Source of the DNA: Rhizobiaceae bacterium
GTDB lineage: Bacteria > Pseudomonadota > Alphaproteobacteria > Rhizobiales > Rhizobiaceae
Reading direction: 5' to 3'
Assembly: GCA_016742175.1 (NCBI GenBank)
Contig: JACVCH010000002.1
Span: 305,529-369,528 of the forward strand
DNA length: 64,000 nt
Part shown: positions 56,000-64,000 of the stretch, piece after piece
Layout of the letters: each line of letters opens with the position of its first letter
Position numbering within the stretch: the first letter of the stretch is position 1
Program-made: the position numbers and the translations under genes
Notes under the pieces: generated by a model
What the model was told of the DNA's origin: nothing
Databases searched by the model: none
Seen by the model: only the letters and a program-made list of their open reading frames with translations

Positions 56000-58201
56000 A
56001 TGCTCCAGACCGTTTTGATCATCGCCGGTTTCCTGGCGCTATGGGCGGCCTTTGCTGCGTGGCTTTCGCACCGGCAGGGCATTTCGCTGCATCAGGCGCT
56101 GCTTTATGCGCCGCTGAAGCTCGCATTCCGGATCGATGATTCGTCGCTGCGCGCGGCGCAGACGCCCGGCCCCGTCATCTACGCGATCTCGCACCAGTCG
56201 CGGCTCGACCCGGCGCTGATGCTGTCGGTCCTGCCCAATGACACGCTGCACATTCTCGACGAGCCGTCGGCGCGCGCGATGTGGCTGGAGCCGTGGCGCG
56301 AGCTGGCGCGCAGCATCGCCTTCAAGGCGCAGCACGTCTTCGTCAACCGCCGGCTGACCCGCCGCCTCAAGAGCAATGGCCGGCTCGCGGTCTATTTTCC
56401 CTTCGACGCCGAACCGGACGTCAAGAGCTTCCGGCTCTACCGCGCGGTCGCCAAGATCGCCGTTTCGGCGGATGCCAAGGTCGTTCCGATCTACATTCGC
56501 GGGTCGAGCCACCTGCCCGGCGCCTATGAGCCCGCAGCCAAGACGCCGCGCCAGCTTCTGCCAAAGCTGAAGATCATGGCGCTGCCGGCGCGCACGATCG
56601 GCGAACTGGTGGAAGAGGCCGGGCCGGTGGGCGTGACGACCTCGAATGCGCTGTTCGACCGCGTCGCCGAGGCGCGCTTCTTCAGCCAGGGGCGGCCGAA
56701 GACGATCTTCCATGCGGTGCGCAGCGCCGCGCTTCTCTACGGCGCCGGCCGCGTGATCGCCGAGGACGTCGCCGGCGACAAGCTGACTTATCGCGCTTTG
56801 TTCGCCAGGGCGCGGATGCTGTCGGGCAAGCTGGTCGAGATCGGCACCGGCGGCGACATCGTCGGGCTGCTGCTTCCCAACGCTGCGCAGAGCATGGCGG
56901 CGTTCCTGGCGCTGCAATCGGCCGGGCGCGTGGTTGCCATGATGGGCTCGGGCATCGGCCCGCTCGACCTCGTGCGCGACGGCACGATCCGTTTCGTCGT
57001 CACCTCGCGCGCCCATGTCGAGAAGGCGCGGCTTGCCGGCGAGATCGAGGCGATTTCGGCCGCCGGTGGACGCGTCGTCTATATCGAGGATCTCGAAGCA
57101 TCGGTGACGGCTGCCGAGCGGTTCGCCGGCTGGTTCGCCTGGCGCGCGCGGCGCCTGCCCCGCCAGGCCGACGACGCCGCCGTCGTCCTCTTCAAGCAGA
57201 CGCCGGACGGACAGCGCGGCGTGGTGCTGAGCCATGCGAACCTGATCGCCAATGCCGCGCAGATCGAGGCGCGGCTGGTGCTGTCGCGCAGCGACACGAT
57301 CCTCTCCGTCCTGCCGCTCCACACGGCGCTCGGGCTGACCGTCGGGCTGATCCTGCCGCTGATGAAGGGCGTGCGCGCCCTTGCCTATCCGTCGCCGCTC
57401 CACACACGCCAGATCCCGCAGGTGGCGGCGACGCGGCGGCCGACGATCCTGTTCGCGACCGACGCGCTGCTTTCGGCCTATGGCAAGGCGGCGCAGACTT
57501 CGGATTTCGAAAGCCTGCGCCTGATCGTCTCGGGCGGCGAGCGGTTGCGCGCGGCGACGCGCCGGCTATGGGCGGAGCGCTTCGGCAAGACGATCATGGA
57601 GGGCTACGGGCTGACGGAGGCCTCGCCCGTCGCAGCGGTGAACTCGATCACGCATGGGCGGCCCGGCACGGTCGGGCGGCTTTTGCCGGGGATGCGGATG
57701 CGGCTCGAACCGATCGAGGGCTTCGAACAGGGCGGCCGGCTGCAGATTTCGGGGCCGAACATCGCCATTCGCTATCTCGGCGCGGACGGGCCGCTCGCCG
57801 GCGACGGCTGGTTCGATACGGGCGACATCGTTTCGGTCGACCGGGAAGGCTATCTGACCGCGCTCGGGCGCGCGGGGCGCCTTGCCGCGGTCGGCGGCAC
57901 GACCGTCTCGCTCGCCCTCGTCGAGGAGGCGGCGGAGGCCGTCTGGCCGGAATCGCTTCACGCGGCCGTCGCGCTGAAGGCGGCGGGCAAGGACGACCGG
58001 ATCGTCCTCGTCACGACCGAAGCCGAAGCGGATCGCGCGGCGCTCGCCCGCCAGTGGAAGCGACTCGGATTCGACGAGGCCGCCCTTCCCGCGACGGTCA
58101 TCTCGATCCGCTCGATGCCGACCACCGCCAACGGACGGGTGGACCATGTCCGGTTGATGGCGATCTGCGAGGAAGAGCTCGGCCTAAGCAGCGCCGCCTG
58201 A
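56000..58201 (+). CDS. Two-domain acyltransferase/acyl-activating protein, Aas-like, with degenerate adenylation motifs
   Basis: A 733-residue protein. After one N-terminal membrane segment, a PlsC-type acyltransferase domain (about residues 45-230) has the HQSRLD motif (H65, D70). An AMP-binding acyl-activating domain follows from about 240 to the end. Bifunctional enzymes of this plan (Aas) re-acylate lysophosphatidylethanolamine with a fatty acid activated on ACP. Here the adenylation domain keeps YGLTEASPV and DTGD, but the Ser/Thr/Gly-rich phosphate loop reads FKQTPDGQRG at about residue 398 with Arg in place of Lys, and the C-terminal catalytic Lys region reads NGRVDH. It may not activate fatty acids normally. 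It is convergent with pssA, and its stop overlaps the pssA stop. Confidence 0.85.
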   Translation: MLQTVLIIAGFLALWAAFAAWLSHRQGISLHQALLYAPLKLAFRIDDSSLRAAQTPGPVIYAISHQSRLDPALMLSVLPNDTLHILDEPSARAMWLEPWRELARSIAFKAQHVFVNRRLTRRLKSNGRLAVYFPFDAEPDVKSFRLYRAVAKIAVSADAKVVPIYIRGSSHLPGAYEPAAKTPRQLLPKLKIMALPARTIGELVEEAGPVGVTTSNALFDRVAEARFFSQGRPKTIFHAVRSAALLYGAGRVIAEDVAGDKLTYRALFARARMLSGKLVEIGTGGDIVGLLLPNAAQSMAAFLALQSAGRVVAMMGSGIGPLDLVRDGTIRFVVTSRAHVEKARLAGEIEAISAAGGRVVYIEDLEASVTAAERFAGWFAWRARRLPRQADDAAVVLFKQTPDGQRGVVLSHANLIANAAQIEARLVLSRSDTILSVLPLHTALGLTVGLILPLMKGVRALAYPSPLHTRQIPQVAATRRPTILFATDALLSAYGKAAQTSDFESLRLIVSGGERLRAATRRLWAERFGKTIMEGYGLTEASPVAAVNSITHGRPGTVGRLLPGMRMRLEPIEGFEQGGRLQISGPNIAIRYLGADGPLAGDGWFDTGDIVSVDREGYLTALGRAGRLAAVGGTTVSLALVEEAAEAVWPESLHAAVALKAAGKDDRIVLVTTEAEADRAALARQWKRLGFDEAALPATVISIRSMPTTANGRVDHVRLMAICEEELGLSSAA

Positions 58202-59020
58202 CTCTTCGCTGGTCGCCTCTGCCGCTTCGCGGTCGGCCCGCTCGGCGCGGCGCGCAAAAGCGCGGACGCTGAAGGGCAGCATGGCGAAGTAGGCCGTGGC
58301 GGTCAGCGCCAGCGTCGTCCAGGTGTAGCTGAACAAAAGCGCGACATAGCCGACGATCGCCAGCATCAACGGCAGTACCAGATCACGCCGCACCCGCATG
58401 CCGCTCGACTTGCCGGAATAGACCGGTAACTGGCTGACCAGAAGCAGAGCGACGCCGACCGTGAAGGCGGCGGCAAGGAAGCCGAAGGTCTGGTTCACCG
58501 GCACGCCGATCAGGCCGAGATAGACCGGCATCAGGACCAGAAGCGCGCCCGCGGGGGCCGGGACGCCGACGAAATAGTCGTTCTGCCAGGCGGGCCGGTC
58601 GGGATCGTCGAGCATGACGTTGAAGCGCGCGAGGCGCAGGCAGCAGGCGATGGCGAAGACGAGCGCGGCCGTCCAGCCGACCGCGCCGGCGCTGTCGAGC
58701 GCATAGGCGTAAAGCACGAGCGCAGGCGCGACGCCGAAATTCATGATGTCGGCGAGCGAATCCATCTGCGCGCCGAAGGACGAACTCGCCTTCAGCATGC
58801 GCGCCAGACGACCGTCGAGCGCGTCGAGGAAGGCGGCAACGAGCACCATCGCCACCGCGATCTCGAACCGGCCCTCGAAAGCGAGGCGGATGCCGGAAAG
58901 CCCGGCGCAGATGGCGAGAACGGTGACGAGATTGGGCAGGATGAGGCGCAGCGGGATTTCGCGCAGGCGCGGGCTGCGGCGGCGTCCGTTCGGATCGTAG
59001 GGAGCGAAGGGGCCCTTCAC
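58184..59020 (-). CDS. pssA: CDP-diacylglycerol--serine O-phosphatidyltransferase
   Basis: A 278-residue integral membrane enzyme that makes phosphatidylserine. The CDP-alcohol phosphotransferase signature is [20 protein letters not shown] followed by MDSLADI. It overlaps psd by 4 bases, so phosphatidylserine is made and decarboxylated by products of one transcript. The C-terminal tail is rich in Ala and Glu. Its end overlaps the 3' end of the Aas-like gene by 18 bases. Confidence 0.94.
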   Translation of the reverse strand: MKGPFAPYDPNGRRRSPRLREIPLRLILPNLVTVLAICAGLSGIRLAFEGRFEIAVAMVLVAAFLDALDGRLARMLKASSSFGAQMDSLADIMNFGVAPALVLYAYALDSAGAVGWTAALVFAIACCLRLARFNVMLDDPDRPAWQNDYFVGVPAPAGALLVLMPVYLGLIGVPVNQTFGFLAAAFTVGVALLLVSQLPVYSGKSSGMRVRRDLVLPLMLAIVGYVALLFSYTWTTLALTATAYFAMLPFSVRAFARRAERADREAAEATSEESGGAA

Positions 59021-59715
59021 GAGACGCGCACCAGCGGCGGGGTGACCGAGGCGTCGAACTCGGCGATGATCGTCTCGCCCGCCACCGCCGTCTGGCCGAC
59101 ATGGACGCGGGTCACCGCCTTGCGCGGCAGGTAGACGTCGAGGCGCGAGCCGAACCGAATGATGCCGAACCGCTCGCCGATGCCAATGTCGCTGTCCGCA
59201 TCGGCCCAGCAGACGATGCGGCGCGCGACGAGCCCGGCGACCTGCACCACGCCCACCTGCCCGTTCGGGCTTTCGATGACGAGGCCGTTGCGCTCGTTCT
59301 CGCTGCTGGCCTTGTCGAGTTCGGCGTTGACGAACTTGCCGGCGCGATACTCGATCTTCGAAATGCGGCCGCGCACGGGGGCGCGGTTCACGTGGCAGTT
59401 GAAGACGTTCATGAAGACCGAGATGCGCGTCATCTCCTCGGCGCCGAGGCCGAGTTCACGCGGCGGCACGGCGGGTCCGACGGCCGAGACCATGCCGTCG
59501 GCCGGGCTGACGACCAGCTTGTCGTCGACGGGGGTGACGCGCTCGGGATCGCGGAAGAAGTAGGTGCACCAGCCGGTGAGGATCAGGCCGAGCCAGAACA
59601 GCGTCGTCGAGAAGATGCCGAGCAGGAGCGTGACGCCCGCGAAGATCGCGATGAACGGATAGCCTTCCCGGTTGATCGGGACGAAAGTGTTCTTGATCGT
59701 GGTGACGAGGCTCAT
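59017..59715 (-). CDS. psd: Phosphatidylserine decarboxylase
   Basis: A 232-residue membrane-associated enzyme that forms phosphatidylethanolamine. It is self-cleaved at G189-S190 in [10 protein letters not shown], where Ser becomes the pyruvoyl group. This short form is typical of rhizobia and differs from E. coli Psd (LGST). Two hydrophobic N-terminal segments (about 20-52) anchor it. First gene of psd-pssA. Confidence 0.94.
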   Translation of the reverse strand: MSLVTTIKNTFVPINREGYPFIAIFAGVTLLLGIFSTTLFWLGLILTGWCTYFFRDPERVTPVDDKLVVSPADGMVSAVGPAVPPRELGLGAEEMTRISVFMNVFNCHVNRAPVRGRISKIEYRAGKFVNAELDKASSENERNGLVIESPNGQVGVVQVAGLVARRIVCWADADSDIGIGERFGIIRFGSRLDVYLPRKAVTRVHVGQTAVAGETIIAEFDASVTPPLVRVS

Positions 59716-59784
59716 GAAATCGCTGCTCTGGTCCGTATGGGAATTGCGTCCTGATTAGACGAACATCCCCCAACCCGCAACGCA

Positions 59785-61722
59785 TCACTCGGCCGGCTGT
59801 TCCTCGGCAATCTCCGGCGTGCGGCGGCGGATGACGACGCCGAACTCGTCGTCCTCGCGCGCCTTGCGCAGCTTTTCCTCCGCCTCCGTCGCCTCGCGCT
59901 GGCGCGCCCACATTGCCGCATAGAGCCCGTCGGCGCGCAGGAGGTCGGCGTGGCGGCCGCGCTCGGCGATCGTGCCGTCCTTCAGGACGATGATCTCGTC
60001 GGCGCCGATGACGGTCGACAGGCGGTGTGCGATGACGATGGTGGTGCGGCCCTTCGAGACGAGGTCGAGCGCGGCCTGGATTTCCTGTTCGGTGTGCGTG
60101 TCGAGCGCCGACGTCGCCTCGTCTAGGATCAGGATCGGCGGGGCCTTGAGTATGGTGCGCGCGATCGCCACGCGCTGCTTTTCGCCGCCGGAGAGCTTCA
60201 GCCCGCGCTCGCCGACCATCGCCTTGTAGCCGTCCGGCAGGCGCTCGATGAAGGGGCCGATCTGCGCGAGCTCGGCGGCGCGGCGCACCTCGTCCTCGCC
60301 GGCCGAGACGCGTCCGTAGCGGATGTTGTAGGCGATGGTGTCGTTGAAGAGCACCGTGTCCTGTGGGACCATGCCGATGGCGGCGCGCAGGCTCTCCTGC
60401 GTCACATTTCGTACATCCTGGCCGTCGATGGTGATCGCTCCGGAGCCGATGTCGTAGAAGCGGTAGAGAAGCCTTGAGACGGTCGACTTGCCGGCACCGG
60501 ACGGGCCGACGATCGCCACCGTCTTGCCGGCCGGCACTTCGAAGGAGACGCCCTTGAGGATCGGGCGGACGGGATCGTAGGCGAAATGCACGTCGTCGAA
60601 GCGGACGGTCGCGTCGTTGATGACGAGCGCCTTCGCGCCGGGCCGGTCGGTGACCTCCTGCGGCACGTCGAGAAGGTCGAACATGTTCTCGATGTCGGTC
60701 AGGCCCTGGCGGATTTCGCGGTAGATGAAGCCGATGAAATTCAGCGGTACGGACAACTGCATCAGCATGGCGTTGATGAAGACGAAATCGCCGAGCGTGT
60801 GGGTGCCGCGCGCGACCTCCCAGGCCGACAGCGCCATGACCAGCGCCATGCCGACGCCGAAGATGACGCCCTGGCCGAAGTTCAGCCAGCCGAGCGAGGT
60901 CCAGGTCTTGGTCGCCGCGTCCTCGTAGCGCGCCATCGACTTGTCAAACCGGCCGGCCTCCATCTTCTCGTTGCCGAAATATTTGACCGTCTCGAAGTTC
61001 AGGAGCGAATCGATCGCCTTGGTGTTGGCGTCGGTGTCGCTGTCGTTCATCTCGCGGCGGATCTGGATGCGCCAGTCCGACGCCTTGACCGTGAACCAGG
61101 TGTACAGCCACACGGTGACCGCGATGATCGCGACGTAGATCCAGCCATAGGCGACGGCGAAGATGATGGCCGTCAGCGCGAATTCGAGGATCGTCGGCAC
61201 CGTGTTGAGGATGGTGAAGCGGACGATCGATTCGATGCCCTTGGTGCCGCGCTCGATGATGCGCGACAGGCCGCCGGTGCGCCGTTCCAGATGGAAGCGC
61301 AGCGACAATTCGTGCATGTGGACGAACGTCTTGTAGGCGAGCTGGCGCACCGCGTGCTGGCCGACCTTGGCGAAAAGCGCGTCGCGCAACTGGTTGAAAC
61401 CGAGCTGGACGATGCGCACGACATTGTAGGCCAGCACCAGCATGACCGGCGCGACGAGCATTGCCGGGATGATGTCGGGCGCGGAAAACTGGCCGTTCAG
61501 CGCGTCCGTCGCCCATTTGAAGAAATAGGGAACGAGGACGAGGATCAGCTTGGCGACGACCAGGAACACGGTCGCCCAGACCACGCGCATCTTCAGGTCC
61601 GGCCGGTCGTCGGGCCACATATAGGGCCAAAGATTGACCAGCGTCGCGAAGACGGAGCCGCTTTCGGCCGAGACGGTCTTATTTGCCAATTTGGTCGTCC
61701 TGAATATGGGTCGCTGCGGCAT
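59785..61722 (-). CDS. ABC exporter of the Atm1/HMT type
   Basis: A 645-residue half-transporter that works as a homodimer. Six membrane segments lie in about residues 40-340, then a nucleotide-binding domain with Walker [10 protein letters not shown], signature LSGGEKQR and Walker B ILDEATSALD. Bacterial Atm1 proteins export glutathione conjugates of heavy metals; the mitochondrial ones export a sulphur compound for Fe-S assembly. The start overlaps the 3' end of the arsR-type gene by 44 bases, so the two are one operon and metal detoxification is a reasonable inference. A later start cannot be excluded. Confidence 0.9.
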   Translation of the reverse strand: MPQRPIFRTTKLANKTVSAESGSVFATLVNLWPYMWPDDRPDLKMRVVWATVFLVVAKLILVLVPYFFKWATDALNGQFSAPDIIPAMLVAPVMLVLAYNVVRIVQLGFNQLRDALFAKVGQHAVRQLAYKTFVHMHELSLRFHLERRTGGLSRIIERGTKGIESIVRFTILNTVPTILEFALTAIIFAVAYGWIYVAIIAVTVWLYTWFTVKASDWRIQIRREMNDSDTDANTKAIDSLLNFETVKYFGNEKMEAGRFDKSMARYEDAATKTWTSLGWLNFGQGVIFGVGMALVMALSAWEVARGTHTLGDFVFINAMLMQLSVPLNFIGFIYREIRQGLTDIENMFDLLDVPQEVTDRPGAKALVINDATVRFDDVHFAYDPVRPILKGVSFEVPAGKTVAIVGPSGAGKSTVSRLLYRFYDIGSGAITIDGQDVRNVTQESLRAAIGMVPQDTVLFNDTIAYNIRYGRVSAGEDEVRRAAELAQIGPFIERLPDGYKAMVGERGLKLSGGEKQRVAIARTILKAPPILILDEATSALDTHTEQEIQAALDLVSKGRTTIVIAHRLSTVIGADEIIVLKDGTIAERGRHADLLRADGLYAAMWARQREATEAEEKLRKAREDDEFGVVIRRRTPEIAEEQPAE

Positions 61723-62026
61723 GGTTGGCGCAGCAAAGATCGATCAGGCCAGCTACGCCCCGCGACAGGCGCGCCAGCGCCTCGCGGTCGACCTCATAGC
61801 GCGAGCGCGGCCGCTCCGGCCTGTAGGTGACGAGCCCCGCCTCTACCAGAATCTTCAGGTGCTGGGAAACGGTGGACTGCGCAAGATGGAGGCTGTCGAC
61901 GACCTCCTTGCAGCAGCAGGCCGGCCGGGAGGACAGGTGCTTGAGGATGTGGAGACGCGCGGGATGGGCAAGTGCGCCAAGGCGCGCCGCCATCTCGTCG
62001 GCAGTGCAGGTTTGATCGGTGTTCAT
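61679..62026 (-). CDS. ArsR-family metalloregulator
   Basis: A 115-residue winged-helix repressor. The DNA-binding helix is LAQSTVSQHLKIL. Three consecutive cysteines (37-39, ACCCKEV) sit where many ArsR proteins bind arsenic or metal, and a second cysteine pair (98, 99) with H102 and H107 near the C terminus could complete a site. It is directly upstream of the Atm1-type exporter, overlapping it by 44 bases, and so probably represses it until metal binds. Which metal cannot be told. Confidence 0.88.
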   Translation of the reverse strand: MNTDQTCTADEMAARLGALAHPARLHILKHLSSRPACCCKEVVDSLHLAQSTVSQHLKILVEAGLVTYRPERPRSRYEVDREALARLSRGVAGLIDLCCANHAAATHIQDDQIGK

Positions 62027-62030
62027 CGTT

Positions 62031-62048
62031 CATCGTCGATATACGATG
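62031..62048 (-). promoter_or_regulatory. Candidate ArsR operator
   Basis: CATCGT and ACGATG form a perfect inverted repeat with a 6-base spacer, 5 bases upstream of the arsR start. ArsR-family dimers bind such sites to repress their own operon. Confidence 0.5.
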
Positions 62049-62056
62049 GATCGTCG

Positions 62057-62086
62057 AAAAACAAGGCCGCCTGGATTGCGGCCTTG
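62057..62086 (-). terminator. Terminator after the LysM/aroA frame
   Basis: On the minus strand CAAGGCCGC and GCGGCCTTG form a 9-bp stem with a 7-base loop, followed by TTTTT. It begins 5 bases past the stop of the LysM end of the frame and insulates it from the arsR promoter. Confidence 0.88.
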
Positions 62087-62091
62087 CGGTT

Positions 62092-63849
62092 CTACCGGGT
62101 CGTTTCGGCCGGAGCGAGCTGGTCGGACACCGTGCTCATATCCGCCTTCTCGCCTTCCTCGGTCTCGTCGGGAACCGAGAAGATCTGGCCCGGCCAGATC
62201 ATGTCCGGATCGCGGATCTGTTCCTGGTTGGCGAGGTAGATGGTCGAATAGCGCACGCCGCGGCCATAGACGCGCCGGGAAATCCGCCAGAGCGTGTCGC
62301 CGCGCCGGATGATGACCGCGCCATCGGCGGCCTCCAGCGGCGCAGCCATCGTTTCCTCGATTGCCGGCGTGGCGGCTGCGACGTCCGCGGGCGCTTCGGG
62401 AGCCGCCTCTGCGGAATCTGCTGCCGGGCTTTCCGGCGTCGGCGCCGTTTCCTCGCTCGAGGCCTCGGCGGTTGCGGCCGGGGCTACGGGAGCGGTCGCG
62501 TCTTTCGGGGGGCCGGTGTTGCGTGGCCGGAGGGGCGGCGGGGACGCCGCCCCCTCACCGGCCCTCACCGCCCGGACGCCCCCCCCGGCGGGGCTGGGGC
62601 GGCCGGCGGGGGCCATGCTCATGGCGGTGCGATGGTCGAGGCGGGTGGCGCCATCCGCGCCCTGCGGAGTGCCGGCGAGCGGATCGCCGCCGGTGCCGTG
62701 GATGGTGAGGCCATCCTCGTGTTCCTCGACCCGCGCGCCCGCGAGCGTGAGCGCGGCGGCCATGGTCGCGAGACGGTCGCTCTCCTTGACGCGCAGCTCC
62801 TCGAGCCCGCTGGTGCGGGTGGTGCCGGAGGCGAGGGCGGCGGCGACGAACAGCACCGGGAACTCGTCAATCATCGCCGGCGCGATCGCCGGGTCGACCT
62901 CGATGCCGGAGAGCGGCGCGTGTCGCACGCGCAGGTCTGCGACCGGTTCGCCGCCGACTTCGCGGGCTGCGATCTCCTCGATGTCGGCGCCCATCTGGCG
63001 CAGCACGGCGAGGAGCCCCGCACGGGTCGGGTTGAGGCCGACGTTGAGGATGGTGAGATCGCTTCCCGGCACCAGCGTCGCGGCGACCATGAAGAAGGCG
63101 GCCGAGGACGGGTCGCCCGGGACGGTCACGTCCATCGGGTGCAGGTCCGCCTCGCCGTGGATGGCGATCACCGTCTCGCCGTTCTCCTCGCCCACCTCCA
63201 GCTTCGCGCCGAAGCCGGTCAGCATCCGCTCGGTGTGGTCGCGGGAGGCCTCCGTCTCGATGACGGTGGTGGCGCCCGGGCTGTTCAGCCCGGCGAGGAG
63301 GACGGCGGACTTGATCTGCGCGGAGGCGACCGGCGTCTCGTAGACGATGGGAATGGTCTCACGGGGTCCGCGCAAGGTGAGCGGCACGCGCCCGCCCTCG
63401 GCCTCGGACACCACGGTCACCCCCATCTTCACGAGGGGATCGAGGATGCGGCGCATGGGCCGCTTGCGCAGGGACGCGTCGCCGTCGAACGTGGTGGTGA
63501 CGGGATGGCTGCCGGCCACGCCCATCATCAGGCGGGATCCCGTGCCGGCATTGCCGAAATCGAGCACGGCGGCGGGTTCGCGCAGGCCGCCGACGCCGAC
63601 GCCCTGCACGCGCCAGAGCCCCTCCCCGTCCCGATGGACCGCGGCGCCCAGCGCGCGGCAGGCGGCGGCCGTGCGCAGCACGTCGTCCCCCTCGAGGAGA
63701 CCCTCGATCCGCGTCTCGCCGATGGCGAGGAGGCCGAGAATCAGGGAGCGGTGCGAGATGGACTTGTCCCCCGGCGGCCGCACCCGGCCGCTCAGGGCGG
63801 AGCCGGCACGGGCGAGGAGGGGAACGGGCTGAGCGGCGCCATGGGACAC
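62092..63849 (-). CDS. aroA: Fused frame: truncated EPSP synthase (AroA) joined to a LysM C terminus
   Basis: One unbroken 585-codon frame with a GTG start at 63849. Residues 1-413 are 3-phosphoshikimate 1-carboxyvinyltransferase: PGDKSISHRSLILG, GNAGTGSRLM, GDPSSAAFF, RVKESDRLA and LDHRTAMSMA are all in place. The normal last 35-40 residues, including the ATSFP region, are missing. Instead there is a Pro/Gly linker (414-443), a Pro/Ala/Glu-rich stretch (to about 505), and a LysM peptidoglycan-binding motif (RRGDTLWRISRRVYGRG, IYLANQEQIRDPDMIWPGQIF, cut). The LysM part has no signal peptide or anchor. AroA is cytoplasmic and LysM acts in the periplasm, so a working fusion is unlikely; a chimeric assembly or a recombination between two genes is more likely. 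Confidence 0.75.
   Translation of the reverse strand: MSHGAAQPVPLLARAGSALSGRVRPPGDKSISHRSLILGLLAIGETRIEGLLEGDDVLRTAAACRALGAAVHRDGEGLWRVQGVGVGGLREPAAVLDFGNAGTGSRLMMGVAGSHPVTTTFDGDASLRKRPMRRILDPLVKMGVTVVSEAEGGRVPLTLRGPRETIPIVYETPVASAQIKSAVLLAGLNSPGATTVIETEASRDHTERMLTGFGAKLEVGEENGETVIAIHGEADLHPMDVTVPGDPSSAAFFMVAATLVPGSDLTILNVGLNPTRAGLLAVLRQMGADIEEIAAREVGGEPVADLRVRHAPLSGIEVDPAIAPAMIDEFPVLFVAAALASGTTRTSGLEELRVKESDRLATMAAALTLAGARVEEHEDGLTIHGTGGDPLAGTPQGADGATRLDHRTAMSMAPAGRPSPAGGGVRAVRAGEGAASPPPLRPRNTGPPKDATAPVAPAATAEASSEETAPTPESPAADSAEAAPEAPADVAAATPAIEETMAAPLEAADGAVIIRRGDTLWRISRRVYGRGVRYSTIYLANQEQIRDPDMIWPGQIFSVPDETEEGEKADMSTVSDQLAPAETTR
62521..62610. other. Junction of AroA and LysM sequences
   Basis: Similarity to AroA stops at about 62611 and LysM-protein character starts by about 62520. 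Between them lies extremely GC-rich low-complexity sequence, including runs of C and the near-repeat CTCACCGGCCCTCACCG. Such sequence is where assemblies join wrongly or where recombination between repeats occurs. Confidence 0.65.
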
Positions 63850-64000
63850 GGGCGGGGAACCTCCGGGCGGCAGCGCCGCGCGGGCCGCTCGTTACCATGC
63901 CCCCGCCCCCGCCGTCGACAGGCTCGGCGCCCCCGCCGGCGCGCCCGCCGCCTTTCCGTTGACAGAGGGAAGCCTGCCGACTAACGGGGCCCCTGGCCGC
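63850..64000. other. High-GC end of the window, no gene seen
   Basis: The last 151 bases reach about 80% GC. They would hold the aroA promoter, but I see no reliable promoter or gene. The open frames crossing it on the plus strand are antisense to aroA and lack family similarity. Confidence 0.4.

Noticed and set aside
61972..63984. 670-codon plus-strand frame opposite aroA
   Set aside because: Antisense to aroA and of extreme Gly/Arg/Ala composition; it is not evidence for a gene at the window end.

Overview
The window is a 64 kb stretch of about 63% GC chromosome from an alphaproteobacterium, most likely of the order Hyphomicrobiales (Rhizobiales; a Phyllobacteriaceae-like member is a guess). 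The signs are gene content and order: aapJ divergent from metC, an NDUFS4-like complex I subunit, an HWE-type histidine kinase, HdaA next to an AI-2E-type permease, the uvrC-pgsA-moaD-moaE run, an Omp25/31-type porin, the short phosphatidylserine decarboxylase, and an Atm1-type exporter. No rRNA, CRISPR array, insertion sequence, integrase or prophage was seen.

Layout. 1-3.2 kb: general amino-acid transporter binding protein (aapJ) divergent from metC, then tRNA-Pro, an NDUFS4-like gene and tRNA-Arg. 3.2-6.7 kb, minus strand: small hypothetical, HWE kinase, hdaA, permease. 6.9-9.3 kb: purM-purN, then a ParD/ParE toxin-antitoxin pair. 9.3-15.1 kb: molybdopterin oxidoreductase, a 161-bp inverted-repeat element, rlmJ, a small secreted protein, an RNase T2 lipoprotein, a GST and an outer-membrane beta-barrel. 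15.4-21.3 kb: pteridine-reductase-like SDR, uvrC, pgsA, moaD, moaE, and a PAS-PAS-GGDEF protein. 21.3-27.5 kb: ndk, GST, DinB, a glycine-rich secreted repeat protein behind an AT-rich promoter region, an oxidase-like membrane protein, ABC-F ATPase, lipoprotein, holC.

27.5-45 kb is the core of the window: pepA; divergently lptF-lptG-lptD-surA-pdxA-rsmA (LPS export and outer-membrane biogenesis, the last four in the same order as in E. coli); then on the minus strand fabD-fabG-acpP-fabF-mltG-yicC-gmk (fatty-acid synthesis plus cell-wall and nucleotide genes); then rpsF-rpsR-rplI. 45-58 kb, plus strand: cfa, dnaB, alr, radA, cvpA, purF, an SDR, an NCS1 nucleobase permease, (minus) an OsmC protein, and a two-domain acyltransferase/acyl-activating protein. 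58-62 kb, minus strand: psd-pssA (phosphatidylethanolamine synthesis) and an ArsR regulator-Atm1 exporter pair.

The right end (62.1-63.85 kb) is anomalous. One open frame joins an EPSP synthase (AroA) lacking its last 35-40 residues to the C-terminal half of a LysM protein, and GC rises sharply beyond the join. This is either a chimeric assembly or a real rearrangement, and it should be resolved before the end of the window is trusted.

I found no convincing new multi-gene system. The best leads are the AroA-LysM junction, the 14-residue glycine-rich repeat protein, the acyl-activating domain that has lost its key motifs, an SDR with Phe in place of the catalytic Tyr, and several unexplained inverted repeats.
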